Shown in pieces: positions 9,024 to 16,967 of a stretch of 57,949 bases of DNA (positions within the stretch are counted from its first letter, which is position 1; every line of letters begins with the position of its first letter). Location: positions 1 to 57,949 of the forward strand of contig VGRY01000020.1 of assembly GCA_016875195.1 (NCBI GenBank), read 5' to 3'. This stretch comes from Deltaproteobacteria bacterium (GTDB taxonomy: Bacteria; Desulfobacterota; BSN033; UBA1163). Under the pieces are notes generated by a model. It was not told where the DNA came from. It worked only from the letters and a program-made list of their open reading frames with translations, and searched no databases. The translations under genes and the position numbers were made by a program.

Positions 9024-9129
9024 CGTTTGTCGTTGTCGAAGCTCGTATCGAGACTCGTGAATAGAATACAGATGCTCGAGCTTCCAGTTTCGAGCTTCCT
9101 GCTTCGATACGAGCATCGTCACCGTAACC
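9024..9129. repeat. 106-bp inverted-repeat element, copy 1
   Basis: Runs from cgtttgtcgttgtcgaagct to gagcatcgtcaccgtaacc. It is built from tcgaagctcgtatcgagact-type words and their complements. An equally long reverse-complement copy lies at 17931-18036; the outer ~35 bp on each side are nearly identical and the centre diverges. Confidence 0.75.
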
Positions 9130-9147
9130 TTAACCTACATTCCATTG

Positions 9148-10428
9148 TCACAAGGATTGATCCAGCAAATCAATCAGTTCTTTAAGCTCCCTTAATATCC
9201 GTTTCGGCTTCTTTTGTGAAAGTTCTTTCCTCGTGTGAAACCCTGTTGGAAGGGCATAAACATCCACTCCTGCTTCTTTTCCCGTCTCAATGTCGGTGAG
9301 GGTATCTCCTACGAAGACTACTTCCTCTTGCGAGAGTCCCATCTCACTAAGGGCCGCTTGAATCATGTCCGGGAAGGGTTTGTTTCTGGGGACGTCTCCG
9401 GCGCCAATCACTGTTTTGAAATAGGAAGAGACACCCAGATGGTTGAGTGCCAGTCTTGAGAAACGGCCAAATTTATTGGAGGCCACCCCAAGAATCGCCC
9501 CACGGTGAAAAAGCGTGTCGAGGGTTTCCCTTGCCCCATCGAGAAAATGGGTATGAGAAAGATAGACCTCCTCGTACCTTTTTCGCATGACGGGGATATT
9601 TTTCTGAGTTTCCTCCGGAGAATAAAACTGATGGAGTGTGGATTCGAGATCGGCTTGGAGATAGTGCCTCAGGTCTTCATAAGGAAAGATCTCTTTTCCG
9701 GAACGCTCAAACACCTCTTTCAATCCAAGGTAGATTGCACCATAGGCCTCGATGAGTGTTCCATCGAGATCGAAGATGATCCCTCGAATTCGCTTTTTGA
9801 TGTCCCTGAGAATATCGCCGAAATCCCGGAAATAGTGGCAGGTGATATCCTGATCGATGCAGTAAGGGTAGAGAGACTCTTTTGCAAAGGCAAGATCCGC
9901 TTCTTGGGCCGCGCACCTGTCGGAGAGGCCATTTCCGGCAAAGAAAATTTTTTCATAATCTTTGCGATGATTCAAGAGAATCTGTTTCTTGCAGGTGCCG
10001 CAGAAACCGCACTCCTGGCTGACGTGGGGAAAGGAGATGTCGATTCCTCCACCAATACGGGGGTGTGTTGCATTGGCATAGAAGGGGATGTCCGAGAGGC
10101 CATGGATTTCGAGGATGGTCCGGATATAGAAATCGAGGCCGTCACTCACAATCTTCACATCAATGTCATTCTCGCGACAATACTGATAAAAAGATTTGAA
10201 ATAGGGATCGATATCGGAATGCTCTCGGATGAACCGGATGGCATTCTCCGGATCTCCTGTGAGTATTTTTACGATGCGGGAATAAGCTTCCCTCGACCCG
10301 ATCTTACCTTCGCGATAATCCCGATCAATCGGTTCCCAATCTCCGGAACTAAACCGGTTGAGCAGGACATACCCCATGTCTTTAATGCTGATCGTTCCAT
10401 CAAAATCACAAAGAATCAGTTTCTTCAT
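9148..10428 (-). CDS. Bifunctional HAD phosphatase: MtnX-like plus phosphoglycolate phosphatase-like
   Basis: Two complete HAD phosphatase domains are fused in 426 residues. Domain 1 (about 1-210) starts LILCDFDGT (Asp8, Asp10) and resembles MtnX/PSP-type HAD-IB enzymes, with SDGLDFYI and GNGLSD as later motifs; it also has Cys140-x2-Cys143-x2-Cys146. Domain 2 (about 214-426) starts GIIFDLDGTLIEAYG (Asp220, Asp222) and looks like HAD-IA Gph, with VASNK, NKPFPDM and FVGDTLTDIETGKEAG. Both nucleophile aspartates are kept, so both halves could be active. Substrates are unknown; sugar-phosphate or methylthio-sugar phosphate repair is plausible given mtnP at 12631. Confidence 0.88.
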   Translation of the reverse strand: MKKLILCDFDGTISIKDMGYVLLNRFSSGDWEPIDRDYREGKIGSREAYSRIVKILTGDPENAIRFIREHSDIDPYFKSFYQYCRENDIDVKIVSDGLDFYIRTILEIHGLSDIPFYANATHPRIGGGIDISFPHVSQECGFCGTCKKQILLNHRKDYEKIFFAGNGLSDRCAAQEADLAFAKESLYPYCIDQDITCHYFRDFGDILRDIKKRIRGIIFDLDGTLIEAYGAIYLGLKEVFERSGKEIFPYEDLRHYLQADLESTLHQFYSPEETQKNIPVMRKRYEEVYLSHTHFLDGARETLDTLFHRGAILGVASNKFGRFSRLALNHLGVSSYFKTVIGAGDVPRNKPFPDMIQAALSEMGLSQEEVVFVGDTLTDIETGKEAGVDVYALPTGFHTRKELSQKKPKRILRELKELIDLLDQSL

Positions 10429-10435
10429 AAAATAG

Positions 10436-10523
10436 GATTCAAGGGTTCAAAGGTCCCAGGGTTCAAGGGTTAATTTCATTTTCACTCGATCCCTTGATTC
10501 CTTGACACCTTGAACCCTTTCTT
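10436..10523. repeat. Quasi-palindrome of gggttcaagg words
   Basis: Arm 1 (10438-10473) is made of caagggttcaaaggt-type words. Arm 2 (about 10489-10521) is made of complements such as ccttgacaccttgaaccctt. It lies between two same-strand genes and no other feature is visible. Confidence 0.6.
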
Positions 10524-10524
10524 C

Positions 10525-11043
10525 TCAGTCATCCCAACCGATCGCTCTCTTTTTGGTGACTGGCAGTTTAAATTTTTCCTTCAACCGACGTGCCACCAGT
10601 TCCGGGACCAATCCTTCTACCGTTCCACCCAGTTTGGCCACCTCTTTAATCGTCCGGGAGGAGACGAAGAAGTAATCCTTGCTGGTCATCATGAAGAGCG
10701 TATCCAGATGAGGACTGAGACTACGGTTCATGGAGGCCATATGAAATTCGTATTCGAAGTCAGACGTTGCCCGAAGCCCTCTCAACAATACCCTGCCATT
10801 GGTCTTTTCGACATATGAGACGAGAAGACCTTTAAAACAATCAACAATAACATTTGGGCTATCCTTAAAGATCAATTTCGCCATCTCCATCCGTTCCTCA
10901 ATGGTGAAGAGTGCCTTTTTATCTGCATCCTGGGCAATGGCGAGGATCACTTTGTCGAAAATCTCGAGTGCCCTCTCTACAATATCGATATGACCATAGG
11001 TGAGGGGATCAAATGACCCCGGGTAGATAGCGACTTTTCCCAT
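10525..11043 (-). CDS. coaD: Pantetheine-phosphate adenylyltransferase
   Basis: CoaD transfers AMP from ATP to 4'-phosphopantetheine, the penultimate step of coenzyme A synthesis. The nucleotidyltransferase motif GSFDPLTYGH is at residues 9-18, with LLRGLRATSDFEYE and the C-terminal SSRTIKEVAKLGG typical of CoaD. The start at 11043 gives 172 residues beginning MGKVAIYPGS, close to the family norm of ~160; GGAG is 11 bases upstream. An alternative ATG at 11076 would add 11 charged residues. It follows rsmD on the same strand, a common rsmD-coaD pairing, but here a repeat element separates them. Confidence 0.96.
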   Translation of the reverse strand: MGKVAIYPGSFDPLTYGHIDIVERALEIFDKVILAIAQDADKKALFTIEERMEMAKLIFKDSPNVIVDCFKGLLVSYVEKTNGRVLLRGLRATSDFEYEFHMASMNRSLSPHLDTLFMMTSKDYFFVSSRTIKEVAKLGGTVEGLVPELVARRLKEKFKLPVTKKRAIGWDD

Positions 11044-11081
11044 ACCCTTGATATCTCCTTTCTTCTTTTCTGCCATTTTAT

Positions 11082-11213
11082 TTACCCCGTTAGAAATAAT
11101 GAGCCCCCACTCTGCAGTGTAGCCTATGGAGGGATTAGATATTAAAGCAATTCCGGCTGAGGTGAACGCCCCTTGTGCTTGGCCAAGGCCCGTTAGAATT
11201 TCTAACGGGGTGA
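11082..11213. repeat. CCCCGTTAGAAA-family inverted-repeat element, copy 1
   Basis: The left end is accccgttagaaat and the right end atttctaacggggt, with a second gttagaa immediately inside the right end. Length is ~130 bp and it is non-coding. It separates rsmD from coaD. Related copies are at 19299-19425, 26403-26560 and 47841-47962. Confidence 0.75.
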
Positions 11214-11216
11214 ACC

Positions 11217-11777
11217 CTACTGTGAAATGCCTGCCTGCAAGATGGAAATGATCGTGTCACCGATCATCCTCTGCTTCATGACGGTCCACCTTCCAGTATT
11301 CTGGGGAAGGGGTTCGCGGCGACTATGTTCAATGACCAGGATCGAACCTTCATGATAAATGTTGTGGTTATTCAGCTTGACCAGCGTTCGTTCAACCCAT
11401 TCTTTCTCATAGGGGGGATCCATCAAAATGAGATCGAAAGACTCGTTCCTCGCTTTAAACATACTGATAGCACGGTTCACTTCTTTTGAAAAGATCTCAG
11501 CCTGTCCGGAAAAGCCGCATTGAAGAAGATTTTTCTTAATTATTCTTAAGGCTTCGTTAGCCTTTTCGACGAAGCAAGTTCTTTTAGCTCCCCGGCTGAG
11601 GGCTTCGATTCCGAGATTTCCTGTGCCGGCAAAAAGGTCAAGGACCATTTTTCCCTCAACCTCATCCCCAAGGATGTTAAAGATCGACTCCTTGACCCGG
11701 TCAGAGGTTGGACGCATTGTGTGACCCTTTGGGGTCGTCAGTTTCCTTCCTCTTGATGTCCCGCTAATAATACGCAT
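11217..11777 (-). CDS. rsmD: 16S rRNA (guanine(966)-N2)-methyltransferase
   Basis: RsmD methylates G966 of 16S rRNA in the small subunit using SAM. The 186-residue protein begins with the conserved MRIISGTSRGRKL, followed by RPTSDRVKESIFNIL, the SAM-binding VLDLFAGTGNLGIEALSRGA and the catalytic DPPY motif (LILMDPPYEKEW). It lies upstream of coaD on the same strand. No strong Shine-Dalgarno is visible before the ATG; the upstream region is repeat DNA. Confidence 0.95.
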   Translation of the reverse strand: MRIISGTSRGRKLTTPKGHTMRPTSDRVKESIFNILGDEVEGKMVLDLFAGTGNLGIEALSRGAKRTCFVEKANEALRIIKKNLLQCGFSGQAEIFSKEVNRAISMFKARNESFDLILMDPPYEKEWVERTLVKLNNHNIYHEGSILVIEHSRREPLPQNTGRWTVMKQRMIGDTIISILQAGISQ

Positions 11778-11951
11778 CTTTTAAAATATCGAAATCCGAA
11801 TGTCGAAATCTTTACCCTGTTAAATAATTTTGCTCGAAACTGATGATCTATACTTTTCGACACCATCGTGATAAATCAAACCAGAAACTGACCCGACACG
11901 TATTTAACAGGGCAGGCAAATTCAAATTTCAGAAATCCAAATGTCTTAAAC
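11778..11951. repeat. Composite repeat: taccctgttaaata-ended element inside a tcgaaatccgaa palindrome
   Basis: An element with ends accctgttaaata / tatttaacagggc (about 11814-11915) interrupts AT-rich words of the tatcgaaatccgaatg type. These words continue on the far side as caaatttcagaaatcc and run into the 3' end of the next gene. Confidence 0.5.
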
Positions 11952-12482
11952 TTATTTGTTTTGATCATTTGAAATTTGATCATTAAGAATTGTTTCGAAT
12001 TTCGAATTTCGTGCTTCGGATTTGATGTGTAATAGTTCTTTGACGCGTTTCTTCATGTTGCTCAGATGTGATCCCTGCCAATAGATCCGGTTACATTGAG
12101 GACAACGGAAAAAATTCTTCTGCTGATGAAAGATAAAATCCGGAACCTTGCCCTCTGCTTGATCAAGTGAAATCGCTTCAATCAATTCATTACAGAGGAG
12201 GCATCGTGTGTATAAAATTTCTTCATCCAGTGAGAGGCAAACCTTTTGGATGACCTCCTTCAGCTGACAGGAAGGGTCATTCTCCATGATGGTGAGGATA
12301 CGATCTTGCGGTCTTCTGGCCCCGAGTTTCGTATCACGGGTCAATATGATCCGGTCTTCCTGACGGACCAGATGGATGAATTGATGAAAGTCTTTCCCTC
12401 GGAAATAAACAGTATCGTAACCAAGCATCCTCAATTCCTTGACCAATTTTCCCAACATGCGATCAGCGATAAACTTCATCAT
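11952..12482 (-). CDS. Mut7-C RNase domain protein (PIN-like plus zinc ribbon)
   Basis: A 176-residue protein of the Mut7-C (DUF82) family: a PIN-like nuclease fold at the N-terminus (KFIADRMLGKLVKELRMLGYDT, acidic IILTRDTKLG) and a C-terminal zinc ribbon with CLLCNE and CPQCNRIYWQGSH. The family is predicted to act on RNA; bacterial substrates are not established. The last ~22 residues (from about SEARNSKF) are encoded by the AT-rich intergenic repeat, so the gene appears to have read into the repeat. Its 5' flank is repeat DNA too. Confidence 0.85.
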   Translation of the reverse strand: MMKFIADRMLGKLVKELRMLGYDTVYFRGKDFHQFIHLVRQEDRIILTRDTKLGARRPQDRILTIMENDPSCQLKEVIQKVCLSLDEEILYTRCLLCNELIEAISLDQAEGKVPDFIFHQQKNFFRCPQCNRIYWQGSHLSNMKKRVKELLHIKSEARNSKFETILNDQISNDQNK

Positions 12483-12630
12483 CTGAATTAAAATCCAAAT
12501 GTCAAAATCCCTGCCTGCGGTAGGCAGGCAAATGACAAAGGAATGACAAATGTTTCAATTCTAAAATATTTTGACATTTTTAAATTTGGCATTGCTTTGA
12601 ACTTTGATCTTTGACATTTGATATTGGTTT
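12483..12630. repeat. Quasi-palindrome of ccaaatgtcaaa words with inserted cctgcctgcggtaggcagg
   Basis: Left words such as ccaaatgtcaaaat and atgacaaaggaatgaca are complementary to ttgacattt and ctttgatctttgacattt on the right. The GC-rich palindrome near 12511-12530 interrupts the left arm. A close relative lies at 50265-50400. Confidence 0.6.
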
Positions 12631-13491
12631 TTACAGGTATTTCCCTAAAATCGGTTCCAGATCCTTCTTTGTTTTTTCAGGGATCAATTTTTTACTTGTG
12701 ATCAATGCCTGCCTCAGAGCCTCAGAACAGATGCAGTCCCTCTTTTCAGACAGGTGCCTCACTGCTGTCCGTATAGTGCTCTTTGCGGTTCGTGCGCTCT
12801 GGGCAAGAATTCTCAAAACTTCTCCGATGGAGACATCGCCTGCTTCCTGATGCCAGCAGTCATAATCAGTCGCGAAGGCGATGGTGGCGTAACAGATTTC
12901 CGCTTCCCGGGCAAGCCTTGCTTCCGGAAGATTGGTCATTCCGATGATGTCAACGCCCCAGGAGCGATATAGTTTTGATTCGGCCCGTGTTGAAAATTGA
13001 GGCCCTTCGATGCAGATATAGGTTCCCTCCGGATGAACAGTGGCTCCTACTTCCCTTCCGGCTTTTGAAAGAGTCTCACTCAGAGCAGGGCAGACCGGGT
13101 CGGCAAAGCTGATATGGCAGACCACCCCATCGCTGAAGAACGTATTGGGACGCCCAACCGTGCGATCGATGAATTGATTGGGAATAATCATATCTCCAGG
13201 GTGGATGTGTTCCTTCATGGAGCCGACAGCGCTGACGCCGATGATCCACTGAACGCCGAGCATCTTCATACCCATGATATTGGCCCTGAAGTTGAGGGAA
13301 GAGGGCTGAATGCGATGACCCTTTCCGTGGCGGGGGAGAAAGACGATCTTCATCCCTTCGAGTCGGCCTGTAATAAAAACATCAGATGGATCACCATACG
13401 GAGTCTTTAATGAAATTTCTTTAACTTCTTCCAATCCATCCATCTCATAGAGACCCGATCCACCGATGACCCCAACAATCCTTTCAGACAT
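12631..13491 (-). CDS. mtnP: S-methyl-5'-thioadenosine phosphorylase
   Basis: Cleaves methylthioadenosine with phosphate to adenine and methylthioribose 1-phosphate, in methionine salvage and polyamine by-product recycling. The ATG at 13491 is preferred: GAGGAGG lies six bases upstream, and the GTG at 13506 is itself part of that site. The 286-residue protein starts ERIVGVIGGSGLYE (phosphate-binding GGSG) and has FLPRHGKGH, EGPQFSTRAES, and MTNLPEARLAREAEICY followed by ATDYDCWH. The Asp in ATDYD favours 6-aminopurine (MTA) over guanosine/inosine substrates. Confidence 0.93.
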   Translation of the reverse strand: MSERIVGVIGGSGLYEMDGLEEVKEISLKTPYGDPSDVFITGRLEGMKIVFLPRHGKGHRIQPSSLNFRANIMGMKMLGVQWIIGVSAVGSMKEHIHPGDMIIPNQFIDRTVGRPNTFFSDGVVCHISFADPVCPALSETLSKAGREVGATVHPEGTYICIEGPQFSTRAESKLYRSWGVDIIGMTNLPEARLAREAEICYATIAFATDYDCWHQEAGDVSIGEVLRILAQSARTAKSTIRTAVRHLSEKRDCICSEALRQALITSKKLIPEKTKKDLEPILGKYL

Positions 13492-13685
13492 GTTTTTCCT
13501 CCTCACCTTCAGTTTTTCAAAATGTTAATTGATTTCATTCACCCTGTCAAACATGAGGAACAGGGAGTTATGTCCCCCTGGCTGTAGATTCAAAGAATTA
13601 GGTGTTGCATTCACCTGCCATTTGGTGTAGACATATTTTATTGGAAAAGGGAAGCTACAGAATTGAAAAGTGGGGCCTATCTAAA

Positions 13686-14039
13686 ATGCCTAAGATTGCA
13701 AGAATTTTAAAGAAAAAAGGAGAAAGAAGAACAAAGCTTGAACGCTCCTTGAACTCTATTGTGCAAAGTTTGAAAGAAATGGGAGCCCAAAAAATCATAC
13801 TTTTCGGTTCACTTGCGAGCGGGGATGTGGATGTCAATAGCGATCTTGATCTGTTTGTTCTCATGCCATCGGCAAAGACCGGCAAAGAATGGACGAATAT
13901 TATTTATAATGACATTGAGAAAAAAGTGGCTTCCCACATTATTGCATTCAACCAGGACGAGTTCTGGAAAGAATTACCCACAAGTAGCTTTTTAAGGAAT
14001 ATTTTGAAGGGGAAAGTACTTTATGAAAAGGCCGCATAG
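13686..14039 (+). CDS. MNT-type nucleotidyltransferase (putative antitoxin)
   Basis: Minimal nucleotidyltransferase with the pol-beta signature GS(x)9SDLD: Gly41-Ser42 and Asp53/Asp55. In type VII-like modules MNT proteins AMPylate the partner HEPN toxin. The start at 13686 (MPKIARILKKKGE) gives 117 residues; a GTG at 13602 would add 28 residues of no recognisable domain. No strong Shine-Dalgarno precedes either. It overlaps the following HEPN gene by 17 bases, the usual arrangement for a coupled pair. Confidence 0.82.
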   Translation: MPKIARILKKKGERRTKLERSLNSIVQSLKEMGAQKIILFGSLASGDVDVNSDLDLFVLMPSAKTGKEWTNIIYNDIEKKVASHIIAFNQDEFWKELPTSSFLRNILKGKVLYEKAA

Positions 14040-14442
14040 GGAGGAATCTCTCCGATGGCTAACTCAATCGCAGGATGAATTTCAGGATGCCGATGATTTG
14101 CGGAAAAGAGGGAGATTTTATCTTGCGCTTTTCCATTTTCAGCAGGCAGGGGAGAAAGCACTCAAAGCATATCTATACCTTAAGGTCAAATCCATAGAAG
14201 TTTTTTACACCCATTCCATCGATGACCTTTTGGAAATGACCTTTGAGATTAACTCTGACTTCAGGGAGGTAGCCCAGGCCAAAAAACTGGACAGGTACTA
14301 CATACCCACCCGTTATCCTAACGGGCTTCCAGGGAATGTCCCTTCAAGATACTTCGATGACCCGAAAGAAGCCGAAGAAGCAATGGAGCTTGCAAAAAGC
14401 TTAATCGAGCTTGTTGAGAAAAAGATTATGGAAATGGAATGA
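14023..14442 (+). CDS. HEPN domain protein (partner of MNT)
   Basis: A 139-residue all-helical HEPN protein with the family pattern RFYLALFHFQQAGEKALKAY followed by YTHSIDDLLEM. HEPN proteins encoded next to MNT proteins are typically RNase toxins or tRNA/RNA-binding partners. The classical R-x4-6-H catalytic motif is not clearly present: Arg31 and the following His are six residues apart in RFYLALFH. Nuclease activity is therefore uncertain. It is translationally coupled to the MNT gene and both stand alone, away from defence genes. Confidence 0.8.
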   Translation: MKRPHREESLRWLTQSQDEFQDADDLRKRGRFYLALFHFQQAGEKALKAYLYLKVKSIEVFYTHSIDDLLEMTFEINSDFREVAQAKKLDRYYIPTRYPNGLPGNVPSRYFDDPKEAEEAMELAKSLIELVEKKIMEME

Positions 14443-14660
14443 CGAAATATTAAGATAGCCTTTTTTATATCAGGGATACCTAACACGAATACATTAAAAA
14501 GACTTGAACCAGCAGAACGTATCCAAAAAGATAGAATCACCGCGTCACTAAACCCACTTTCTTCTTGAAAGAGAGATTTTACAGAATTCGCAGAAAGGTG
14601 CTGATTTCATATCGTAATTTTCACAGGAATAATATCATGCCCTACTTTGATAGGTGGTAA

Positions 14661-15203
14661 ATGAATAAGGCGTTGTTTATCTTTCAAGTTGTAGTTTTAG
14701 CCCTTTTATTCAGCTGTGGAACACCAAGACCCACCACACAAGAGTATGGCTCATTAAGAGAGAAAAAAGAAAGGTTCGATTATACCGCATATCAGCCGTC
14801 GAAACTGATTGATGGTGTGAAAGAGTATGACAAGGTCATTGAAGAAGACTTCAAGAACGTCCCTGCTGGGAAAGCATTTATCTTGCTCGAAGCCAAATCA
14901 AGAGCGATTCGGGTCAAGGCGGAATTCTGCAATGAGTTCAGAACACCCAGCGAGGAACATACTACGGTGGTAAAAGCATGGCTAAAGGCCTTTAAGCGTG
15001 AGAGGTATACAGACCTATTTCTACAGGAGGTCAAAATCAAGGAAGATAATATTGAATACTGGCTCCCGATACAAGAACAATTAATCTCTTTCCTCCAGAA
15101 GGAAATTTATTCAAGTGAGATTGTCGAATTTTTCATTGTCTATTTTGGAGCTTACAATTTTGATCATGTGTTTGTTATAAATGAGTTTCAAAAAGTGCAG
15201 TAA
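14661..15203 (+). CDS. Hypothetical lipoprotein
   Basis: A 180-residue protein with a lipoprotein signal, a hydrophobic stretch ending in LLFSCG (lipobox Cys at about residue 20), then a polar region with no recognised domain. Expected location is the periplasmic face of a membrane. There is no strong Shine-Dalgarno; AGGTGG lies five bases before the ATG. Upstream 14443-14660 shows no gene. It is alone on its strand, between the HEPN gene and the convergent rlmN. Confidence 0.7.
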   Translation: MNKALFIFQVVVLALLFSCGTPRPTTQEYGSLREKKERFDYTAYQPSKLIDGVKEYDKVIEEDFKNVPAGKAFILLEAKSRAIRVKAEFCNEFRTPSEEHTTVVKAWLKAFKRERYTDLFLQEVKIKEDNIEYWLPIQEQLISFLQKEIYSSEIVEFFIVYFGAYNFDHVFVINEFQKVQ

Positions 15204-15284
15204 CCTTGTTTGATTATGTCAAACAACAATCGTTATCTTTTGGGTCATCTGAGGCTGAAGGTAGATGAAGTTGTTTAGGCAGAT

Positions 15285-16325
15285 TTAGTTCGAGGTTTTT
15301 CCCTGGAGTTGGCCGCAGGCGGCGGAGATGTCAGCGCCTTTGCTGGCACGGACGATGGCCATCATGCCTCCCTCCATGAGAATTTCCTGAAATCGTCGGA
15401 CTCTCTCTTCTGATGGTTTTTGATAGGGAATCCCGGGGGCCTCATTGAGTGGGATGAGATTGATCTTAGAGGGAATTCGTTTCAATAAGGTTAGCAATCT
15501 TTTTGCATCTTCTGGAGAATCATTTTCCCCTTCAATCATGACATATTCAAAAGTGATGCGGGCTCTGGGGGGAAGGGGAAATTTACGGCAAAGTTCAAGC
15601 AATTTTTTAAGCGGGTATCGGAGGTTGATGGGCATGAGACGGCTTCGCGTCTCTTCGTCTGATGCATTAAGAGAGATGGCAAGGCGGAAACTAGTCTTTT
15701 CCTTAGCCAGACGCTCCAGTTCGGGAATGAGACCTACTGTGGAAAGGGTTACCCTCCGGGATGAAAATTTAAAGGCCTCAGGGTGGGTCATTAGTTCGAT
15801 CGCCTTCAAACTATTCTCATAATTAGCGAGAGGTTCTCCCATTCCCATCAGAACAATATTGGTGATAGCTGCCTTGTCCTCCAATGTTTCTCTCACTGCG
15901 AGAACCTGATTCAGGATTTCGGCAGTGGTTAGATTTCTTTTGAGCCCCATTTTTCCTGTGAGACAGAATCGGCATCCCATGGCACATCCTGCCTGAGTGG
16001 AGAGACAGAGGGTGAGACGCTTTTTTTCAGGGATGAGCACGCTTTCAATCCTATTTTTATCCTCAAGTTGAAAGAGAAATTTCTGTGTTCCATCTTTGCT
16101 CTTTTCGATATGAAGAGGGGAAAGGGATGAGACGAAACAGATGTGACTCAACTCTTGTCGGAATGTCTTCGATAGGTTGGTCATTTCATCGAAGTGCTGA
16201 AAGCCTATCTTATAGAGCCATCTCAGGAGTTGAATGGACCGATATCGTTCTTTTCCGAACGAAGCGATGAAACTTTCTAATTCGGAAGGGCTGAAGTTCT
16301 TAAGATCAACCTTTTCGGTTTTCAA
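15285..16325 (-). CDS. rlmN: 23S rRNA (adenine(2503)-C(2))-methyltransferase (radical SAM)
   Basis: RlmN methylates C2 of A2503 in 23S rRNA (and A37 of some tRNAs) by a radical SAM mechanism. The 346-residue protein contains Cys114-x3-Cys118-x2-Cys121 (CAMGCRFC), GMGEPL, and the resolving cysteine in the C-terminal SAACGQL. The N-terminal helical domain ([17 protein letters not shown]) is complete. Its start overlaps the ndk stop by four bases, so the two genes are translationally coupled with ndk first. Confidence 0.97.
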   Translation of the reverse strand: MKTEKVDLKNFSPSELESFIASFGKERYRSIQLLRWLYKIGFQHFDEMTNLSKTFRQELSHICFVSSLSPLHIEKSKDGTQKFLFQLEDKNRIESVLIPEKKRLTLCLSTQAGCAMGCRFCLTGKMGLKRNLTTAEILNQVLAVRETLEDKAAITNIVLMGMGEPLANYENSLKAIELMTHPEAFKFSSRRVTLSTVGLIPELERLAKEKTSFRLAISLNASDEETRSRLMPINLRYPLKKLLELCRKFPLPPRARITFEYVMIEGENDSPEDAKRLLTLLKRIPSKINLIPLNEAPGIPYQKPSEERVRRFQEILMEGGMMAIVRASKGADISAACGQLQGKTSN

Positions 16326-16741
16326 GCTGAAAAGATCTCCAGTGAATTGAAGAAATAGCCGATTTCATAGGCGGCGGTTTCAGGGGCGTCTGACCCATGA
16401 ACGATATTTCGTTCGATATTGGAGGCAAACTGCTGTCGGATCGTGCCTGTCTCGGCCTTTTTGGGATCGGTCGCTCCCATCAATTCCCTCGTTTTTGAGA
16501 TAGCTCCTTCTCCTTCGAGGACCATGACCACGCAGGGTCCGGAAGACATAAAGACGGTCAGGCTTTCGAAGAAGGGCTTACCCCTATGGACGGCGTAAAA
16601 TCCTTCTGCCTCTTTCTTATCCATCGAGATCATTTTCAGTCCGATCACCTTGAGACCGCGACCTTCAAAGCGCTTGATGACCTCTCCAATCAGATTCTTG
16701 CTCACTCCATCTGGTTTGACAATCGATAGTGTTCGCTCCAT
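16322..16741 (-). CDS. ndk: Nucleoside diphosphate kinase
   Basis: Ndk transfers the gamma phosphate of NTPs to NDPs through a phosphohistidine. The 139-residue protein begins [12 protein letters not shown] and has the active-site His115 in NIVHGSD. Length and motifs are those of the tetrameric bacterial enzyme. An AGGAGG-type site lies just upstream of the ATG (cctttcctcctatg complement). It is the first gene of an ndk-rlmN pair, an arrangement seen in other bacteria. Confidence 0.97.
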   Translation of the reverse strand: MERTLSIVKPDGVSKNLIGEVIKRFEGRGLKVIGLKMISMDKKEAEGFYAVHRGKPFFESLTVFMSSGPCVVMVLEGEGAISKTRELMGATDPKKAETGTIRQQFASNIERNIVHGSDAPETAAYEIGYFFNSLEIFSA

Positions 16742-16809
16742 CCTTTCCTCCTATGCGGTTGATTTATTGTTTTTAGTCTATCTTCCCGTAAACTTCCTTG
16801 TCAAGACAC

Positions 16810-16837
16810 GTAGGGGCAATTCATGAATTGCCCCTAC
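16810..16837. repeat. 28-bp perfect palindrome (gtaggggcaattcatg...)
   Basis: gtaggggcaattca is followed directly by its exact complement tgaattgcccctac. It stands in the divergent space between ndk and trxB and could form a tight hairpin; there is no T-tract. It resembles palindromes dispersed in many anaerobe genomes. Confidence 0.65.
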
Positions 16838-16909
16838 AGATTGTTTCTGCGAATCATGAACCGCCTTTCCATCCATTCTGGTTTATCCGATGATTACACA
16901 TCAGGAACA

Positions 16910-16939
16910 TTGACAAGGGGGAGTTGGTTCGACTATACA
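16910..16939 (+). promoter_or_regulatory. Sigma70-type promoter for trxB
   Basis: TTGACA (16910-16915), an 18-nt spacer, and TATACA (16934-16939). The trxB ATG at 16968 is preceded by AAGGAG at six bases. Confidence 0.5.
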
Positions 16940-16967
16940 TATATCAATTTCTAAAAAGGAGAGATCG

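Noticed and set aside
9505..10473. 322-codon plus-strand ORF opposite the HAD fusion
   Set aside because: It is antisense to a gene with clear motifs, has no ribosome site or recognisable domain, and arises from frame bias.
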